From Arthrobacter silviterrae (lineage in GTDB: Bacteria; Actinomycetota; Actinomycetes; Actinomycetales; Micrococcaceae), in assembly GCF_011045165.1 (NCBI RefSeq), contig NZ_JAAKZI010000003.1, positions 1-64,000 of the forward strand: a stretch of 64,000 bases of DNA, read 5' to 3'. This document shows, one piece after another, positions 63,901-64,000 of this stretch; the stretch's first letter is position 1, and every line of letters begins with the position of its first letter. The notes beneath the pieces were generated by a model. It searched no databases. It was not told the DNA's origin and was given only the letters and a program-made list of their open reading frames with translations. Made by a program: the position numbers and the translations under genes.

Positions 63901-64000
63901 TTGCAAGCAAGTGTGTCATCCAGGATCGACCCCGCCGAGCTGGACCGGGTGCAGCGAATTGCTGGCAGCATTTCCCGCAGTTTTGAAGCGAAGGTGGTGG
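63901..64000 (+). CDS. Start of gene cut by window edge, possible MoxR-type ATPase
   Basis: Only about 33 codons are present. The frame reads SSRIDPAELDRVQRIAGSISRSF and continues EAKVV, the kind of helix that precedes the VVGQ of MoxR-family AAA ATPases. Start candidates are TTG 63901 (four bases after AGGA) and GTG 63913. The family call is a guess from a very short stretch. Confidence 0.35.
   Translation, partial: MQASVSSRIDPAELDRVQRIAGSISRSFEAKVV

Noticed and set aside
1-64000. CRISPR arrays or insertion sequences
   Set aside because: No regularly spaced repeats, transposase-like frames or terminal inverted repeats with target duplications were found.

Overview
The window looks like a chromosome segment of a high-GC actinobacterium of the Micrococcaceae, Arthrobacter-like. 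The evidence is strong G/C bias at third codon positions, many GTG/TTG starts, and actinobacterial gene blocks: tig-clpP1-clpP2-clpX with a ClgR-type box, a T-box in front of ileS, ileS-folC-ndk-rne, rplU-rpmA-obg-proB-proA-nadD-rsfS, and mycothiol-type and MgtA-type enzymes. The species call is inferred from gene content, not from a database search.

Positions 1-8463 are an accessory island. Base composition is visibly lower in G+C, most clearly at 1440-2900, and the genes are patchy. In order: a PIN-domain protein; a translationally coupled minus-strand pair, a ParB/Srx-like protein followed by a probable PD-(D/E)XK-like nuclease; a Rad50/RloC-like zinc-hook ATPase split by one frameshift and one in-frame stop, with a small partner ORF; and a minus-strand run encoding a small protein, a twin helicase-associated-domain protein and a 70-residue protein. 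The island stops at the 3' end of an intact tRNA-Arg(TCT), a classic integration site, and four ACTCCCCC-type repeats lie just inside that boundary. No integrase lies in the window, so the other end is outside. The ParB-like/nuclease operon is the best candidate here for an uncharacterised, probably defence-related system.

Positions 8464-23600 are mostly core metabolism and envelope genes: an SSB paralogue, a lipoprotein, ettA, two thioesterases, a truncated haemoglobin with a long extra N-terminus, MscS, OsmC, a secreted SGNH esterase, pepN, rpiB flanked by two related membrane proteins (one apparently frameshifted at its C-terminus), and a Fpg/Nei DNA glycosylase. Then come divergent tRNA-Gly and tRNA-Pro, trigger factor and the Clp protease genes (23700-28500), a Rv2466c-like thioredoxin-fold protein that has lost its second active-site cysteine, and a cell-envelope sugar operon (mannosyltransferase, UDP-glucose dehydrogenase, SGNH hydrolase).

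Positions 32800-64000 hold valS (minus), DUF488, an SDR, a translational T-box with ileS, folC, a DUF4233-type protein, ndk, a VKOR-type membrane oxidoreductase, a very large RNase E/G, a TPP riboswitch controlling a ThiD-TenA fusion, and the L21/L27/Obg/ProB/ProA block. After these come nadD, rsfS and a histidine phosphatase, two identical tRNA-Ala(GGC) genes in an 81-bp duplication, a GntR regulator with a YchJ-type protein, a glycerol facilitator, an RlmG-like methyltransferase, a ROK regulator and the start of a further gene.

Many genes are tightly packed with 1-4 base start/stop overlaps (ileS-folC, the sugar operon, the thioesterase pair, GntR-YchJ), so translational coupling is common. 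Strong hairpins separate most transcription units.
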